Source: Pocillopora verrucosa (taxonomy: Eukaryota > Cnidaria > Anthozoa > Scleractinia > Pocilloporidae). From it: a stretch of DNA of 64,000 bases. Positions 59,601 to 64,000 of this stretch are shown piece after piece. The translations under genes and the position numbers were made by a program. The stretch lies in the NCBI RefSeq assembly GCF_036669915.1, contig NC_089313.1, positions 11,662,011 through 11,726,010 on the forward strand, given 5' to 3'. The stretch's first letter is position 1. Each line of letters begins with the position of its first letter. A model generated the notes under the pieces. The model searched no databases. It was not told where the DNA came from and worked only from the letters and a program-made list of their open reading frames with translations.

Positions 59601-62600
59601 ATGGCAGAGGAAAGGTAACAAGATGGAAATATCAGACATTTAAACCTGATTATTTCATACTTCAAGTAAATAACTTTACTGTACTCTCTTTTTTTTTCCA
59701 CAGTGGTGGGTCTAGCTGGTGGGGAACATGGAGCTCTGCCACAGAATTATTATCTACTGTTCGAAACAAGGTACGTGCGTGTCGTATTAAATTTGTTTGT
59801 GACGTTTTTTGTCGAAATTGGAACAATTTATCTGTGTATTCGCCTCTTAAAGGTGAAATTTTAAAGAGTTATCTATCTTCCATAATCAGAGCTTTCAACT
59901 ACATCAAAATTGAATTAATGAAAACTTAAATTCCTCTGTGGATGTGTTCACAATGGCTGAATTGAGTTTAACATATTGAAGATGTATATTGGCGATTTAA
60001 GAGTAGTAACATTTGAGGTGGTTGCTGTTGTGAGAAATGGTTTGACCATGAGATGTTTAAGGAAAGCATCTACTTAATAGCCCGACATAGAGACCCAGTG
60101 AGAGAAATCCACGTGAAATGAGGAGGATAATAATGTGTGCAGATTGGCAGATTTGGTCTTTCAAAAGCTTGTGGATAGTAGATTTTTGCCCCCGCCCCGA
60201 CTCCTACTAAAACGCATGGTGAATTCACTGATTTGAAAAATATTCTGAATCATGCTTGCATAGGAAATAGTAGTAAAAGAAATCATTACACAAATGGAGT
60301 TTGATTCATGTATGTTTTTTTTAAATTGGAAGCATTAAATATATGCAAAGTTTTGCATGTTTTGATAAAATTGTGTGGTTTGGGTATCTGCACCCCCAGT
60401 CAGAAGGCCTATTTTTCTTGTTTGGAAGAGTTGACTATAGATTGTTTCATTGGAATGGGAGTCAGCATAACTGTATAGCATAGACCTTTACATTTCCCTT
60501 TGGCCAAGCAGGAAAAACGATAGTTTATGCTAAGGACTTGAGGGTGCCCCTCTGTTCTCTAATCTTTTTTTTTTTCCCTATTTGCCATTGCACGACCCTC
60601 TCCACAACCCTTTCCATGACCCCCCTTCCACCACCTTTTCATGCCATAGCTAAAGGAAAAGGTAGAGGGCTGCTCCATAAGCTACATAATAAAGAAAAAC
60701 ATACATAAATACACACAGTCATGGAATTTGTACCAGCTTTTCAATAGTATGGATACCAATTTGAATAAAAGTAATGTTGGATCTTCTGACATAGGATTTG
60801 TAAATGCATAATCACCTTCCCTTCCATCCCCTCCTTCCCCCCACGCCTAACCCTTATGAGGATTAATTTTATTTTCACAAAGTCCTTTTTAATGGGCTCT
60901 CAATTCTAACCTAGAAAGCTGATATGTTCAAACAATGATTTAATCTTGAAAATGAAAGCTATTGATTGAAAAGCTCTTTGTTTTTCTTTAACAGTCTGCA
61001 GAGGCTATGACGATGGTGAAACAAGATCTTGCTGAGTTTGTCAGCACTGTTCAGCAAGACACATCAGCTGTGGTGGCTGATACAGCTAATGCTGTTAAAG
61101 AAAGTCTCAAGGTACTAGCATATTAATTAAAAAACTCTAATGTCCATTTCATCTAATGTACTGGTCAGTGCAAGAGGGGGGAGGGAGGAATTCTGTTATC
61201 TAGCTGAAAGAGCCTTGTGTCCCCAAACTGAGTATAGTTTTTCAGATCTTGAAACTTAAACAGGGTATACAATTTCACTATTTATAGCCTCTGAAACAGT
61301 GGCTCTCTTGACGTAGTGGTGTGAACCTGGAGGATGTACAATCCACATTTGTGATAGTATTGTTTTGAAATCTAATTGGATGAGTATTCTAAATGTGGTT
61401 GGATCTCACAATTGTTCTATCCAGGAAAACTAAAAGATGTCTCCATTGTGAATGATTGAGTATTAAATACTTTTCTCAAGAAGGGAGCTTTCCTGATGAA
61501 CTTACTCAGGAGTGAGTTATTCAAAATAGTAGGCAAACACACACATAAATAACTCAGAATGGTTCTTTTATGTCTTCTTTTCATACTTGATGACCAGGTA
61601 GATGAAGAGGAAGAACAAGATGGCACTTCAGCTCGTTTAAAACAAGGTATAAATTTAAAAAAATAACTATGTCACTGCACTTTTAAAGTATTACAGGAAT
61701 TTTTCTGTGTTTACATCCTTTAAACCAAACACACCCATAACCAAGGAGAACATCTCAGTTATTTTGTAGCATTTGTTAACATAACATAGATCACCGGTTA
61801 GTATGATTGCCAAAACACTGATTTCAATTCACTCACCCTTCAGGTGTGTCCAAATTTCTTGGATCCCTGTCTACCAGCTTGAGAGACAACATCTCTCATG
61901 TTGCCACTGCAGCAGCAGCAGTCACATCTGATGGTCCTGAGCCAGTTTTCGACAAAAAGCAGGTAGAGCAAGTTTGCAATTGAAATAATTATCCTCTATG
62001 AGCAAATTCATTATGCTGTACATGTCAAATTTCATTTTTTTCAGCTCATTGTTGTCATTTTATTTCAAAGGCACGCCTTCATGAAATTCAAACAGACCCA
62101 GCTACATTTTGCTCAGAACCAAATGGTATGTACCAGAGAGAAAAGATATAATTGTTTTTCTTGCAACCTTCCTGTTCAGTAAAGAAATTTGGTAAGAAGA
62201 GTATTTCATAGAATCTGGTCAACCTCTGTAGAAACATATGTGTTATTGACCAAGCATGAAGTTAATATGGGTGGATATTGGCTGAGTTCTTTTTTGCCTT
62301 TTTTATGGCCTGGGACCATGGGGGGGGATCCACAAAAATGCAAAAAGAGATTGGTCAATGAAGGATTTATTATATAGCAAAAGATTTTGCTGTAATAACA
62401 ATCAAGAATGGCTTGTTTATTTCAAGAGCTAGGAATGAAAGCCAACTGTGTTTGTAGCACTTGACTGCCTTCTGCTGCTTTTTGCAACTTCATCAACAAT
62501 ATTTTCCAAAAGTAACGCACTTTGTGAGTCTGCCCAATGCACTTTTTTGTTGCTTGGGATAAAGTCCTAGGTGGGCAAGATATGCCCATCTTGTTCACTT

Positions 62601-63910
62601 GGGTAGCTAATCAGAACACAGGATTCACTTCATATTGCCCTCGGGCTCAGCCAGCTATATAAAAGAACACAGACATATGCCAGGTAGTAAATGAAATGGT
62701 TCAGCTTTTGTTCTGAATCCTTTAAATTTTGAAAGAACCTAATTTATTTTTAACATTCTCTTTTAATTACTAACACAGTAGAACTAAAGCTATTTGGGAA
62801 AATGTTCATAGTTGAAAAAAACATTTTAGTCACAATATTAGCAAGCTTTAAAATGGAAAACAAAACACAAAATACAAACAAAAAATCACAAGAAACTTTA
62901 AAAATTATGAGTTCCCTGTACCAGGATTGGAACTTCAGTTGTGACTGCTTTTGCATGGTTGGATGCTCTACCTACTGAGCCGAGGAAAATGGACTGCTAT
63001 CTAGATTAATTGAATTTTAATCAATTTTTTTATTTTTTATTTTACAACTAGTTGTAGGGTTTCTTTGCTTGATTTTCTTTCAAACCTACAGTCATTGGAG
63101 ACTCCAAACCTTCTTTAAAATCTTGATTTACATAAATGTGAAGTTGAAAAAATTACATTATTATTTCATCAGGTCATTTAGGGATGTTTGAAGAATGGTG
63201 TAAAACATTTGACCCTGATGAACACAAAGGAGAAATCTCTGAGCTGCTGGTCAATGTCCCAGAGATCAGGGCACTGTATGCTAAGTTGGTATGTGAGATT
63301 TTTTTAAATTGAGATCCTGAAAATGTAAATGATGAATAAACAAAGCAATAATTGATCAAATAAATAAACAAATAAATAAATAAATGAGTAATCAAATTAA
63401 CAATAAATTTAGGGCAGAAAAAGATTGGCAAACAAATAGATAAATTGGTAAACGACTTTCTATCTAATGGAAGATGGAGGACTGATTTTATGGGTTCATT
63501 AATAGAAATGGATGAAATTGGAGTTATGTAACTCCTGTCATTAGTGGAATGATGTACACAATATTCAGGTTTTGCTAGTGAACAAAATGGGAATGGTACC
63601 TTGGGATTGGGAGACACTTGGACATGCCAGATAAAAATATTGCTTTTAACATGTTAAAAGTCAATTAAGTCTAAACAACAAGTTAAGTTTCTTGCATACT
63701 AAACCAATACAAATACTATCAAAACCTTAAAAAAAGCATTGATTTCCTCACTACAACCTTTATACCCAAACAATCATCAGGAGAAATTTGTTCTATCCTC
63801 TCAGAGTTCAATTTCCTATTGAAAATTTTCTTCCTCTCCAGGTGCCAAGTGCTGTCACTCATGTTCTTTTTTGGCAAAGGTATTTCTACAAAGTACATCA
63901 ACTTCAGCAG
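59601..63910 (+). CDS. BSDC1: BSD domain-containing protein 1, 5' part (cut by window edge)
   Basis: Exons 59601-59614, 59704-59770, 60995-61111, 61598-61646, 61844-61962, 62071-62125, 63173-63288, 63842-63910; the next exon lies beyond the window. Starts MAEESGGSSWWGTW, as in animal BSDC1, with a Trp-rich N-terminus. Then an amphipathic helix-rich stretch (MTMVKQDLAEFVSTVQQDT, matching human FMKRDLTEF and VQHDT) and KFLGSLSTSLRDN. The BSD domain itself follows: LHEIQTDPATFCSEP, GEISELLVNVPEIRALYAKL, then VPSAVTHVLFWQRYFYKVHQ with the invariant Phe-Trp and RYF(Y). The family is conserved but poorly understood; BSD domains occur in TFIIH p62 and synapse-associated proteins. Exon 1 codes only four whole residues. 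Confidence 0.93.
62908..62986 (-). mobile_element. Decayed tRNA-like SINE head
   Basis: On the minus strand: GGCTCAGTAGGTAGAGCATC (A box, D-arm), then GAAGTTCCAATCCTGGTAC (B box, T-arm). No proper anticodon arm and no obvious 3' CCA-side pairing. Lies in BSDC1 intron 6. Confidence 0.4.
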
Positions 63911-64000
63911 GTATGGTTCTTACTATTTGAAGTGGGAATATGTTACTTAATAGAAGTGTTATGCAACTCATGTAACATTGCTTTGGTTTTATGAAATAAG

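Noticed and set aside
1-64000. Prokaryotic features (operons, ribosome binding sites, CRISPR arrays, defence systems)
   Set aside because: Intron-rich animal genes throughout; no direct-repeat/spacer arrays or bacterial ORF organisation.

Overview
The window is AT-rich, intron-rich animal nuclear DNA. Every gene has GT-AG introns, and the coding exons match animal families (CIB1, SLC7, CIMIP2C/FAM166C, VPS28, SPO11, a C1A papain with a counting-factor-associated-protein-D-like N-terminus, BSDC1). The gene families, together with dispersed tRNA-headed repeats and palindromic MITEs that I recall from stony-coral sequence, suggest a cnidarian, most likely an anthozoan. The organism call is inference. 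No bacterial, plasmid or CRISPR features were seen.

Layout, left to right. (1) 564-13027, minus: a 21-exon coiled-coil gene, best guess CCDC178/CCDC175-like. (2) 13240-24863, plus: an 8-exon CIB1-like EF-hand gene. It lies head to head with gene 1 across about 210 bp that contain a perfect CRE and an X-box-like site. (3) 18798-22098, minus: a two-exon SLC7 cationic amino-acid-transporter-like gene nested inside CIB intron 6. (4) 24864-29509: intergenic, with a broken repeat-derived ORF, a long poly-G run and a perfect RFX X-box. (5) 29510-33079, plus: CIMIP2C (FAM166C), four exons. Its second intron carries a 758-bp insertion holding three tRNA-like copies and flanked by a 16-bp duplication. 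(6) 34195-40003, plus: VPS28, ten exons. (7) 40980-48315, minus: SPO11, fourteen exons including a 16-nt microexon, convergent with VPS28. (8) 49474-56818, plus: a membrane-anchored papain-family protease, ten exons. (9) 59601 to the window edge, plus: BSDC1, 5' part only, eight exons so far.

The genes do not form a pathway. Two are plausibly cilium-linked (CIMIP2C by family; the coiled-coil gene by promoter motif only). VPS28 is core ESCRT-I, SPO11 makes meiotic double-strand breaks, and the SLC7 and papain genes belong to transport and proteolysis. All gene models were assembled by hand from splice sites and reading-frame continuity. For each complete model the coding exons sum to a multiple of three, ending in a stop. 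Introns and intergenic DNA are full of small non-autonomous elements: a Harbinger-like deletion derivative, a MITE with perfect inverted ends and an 8-bp target duplication, nested MITEs, several SINEs and at least four dispersed families present more than once in the window.

I did not find a new multi-gene system. The most unusual items are the composite tRNA-SINE insertion, the nested transporter with an aspartate in its TM1 glycine motif, and the papain with a predicted type II anchor and Tyr in place of the Trp after the catalytic Cys.
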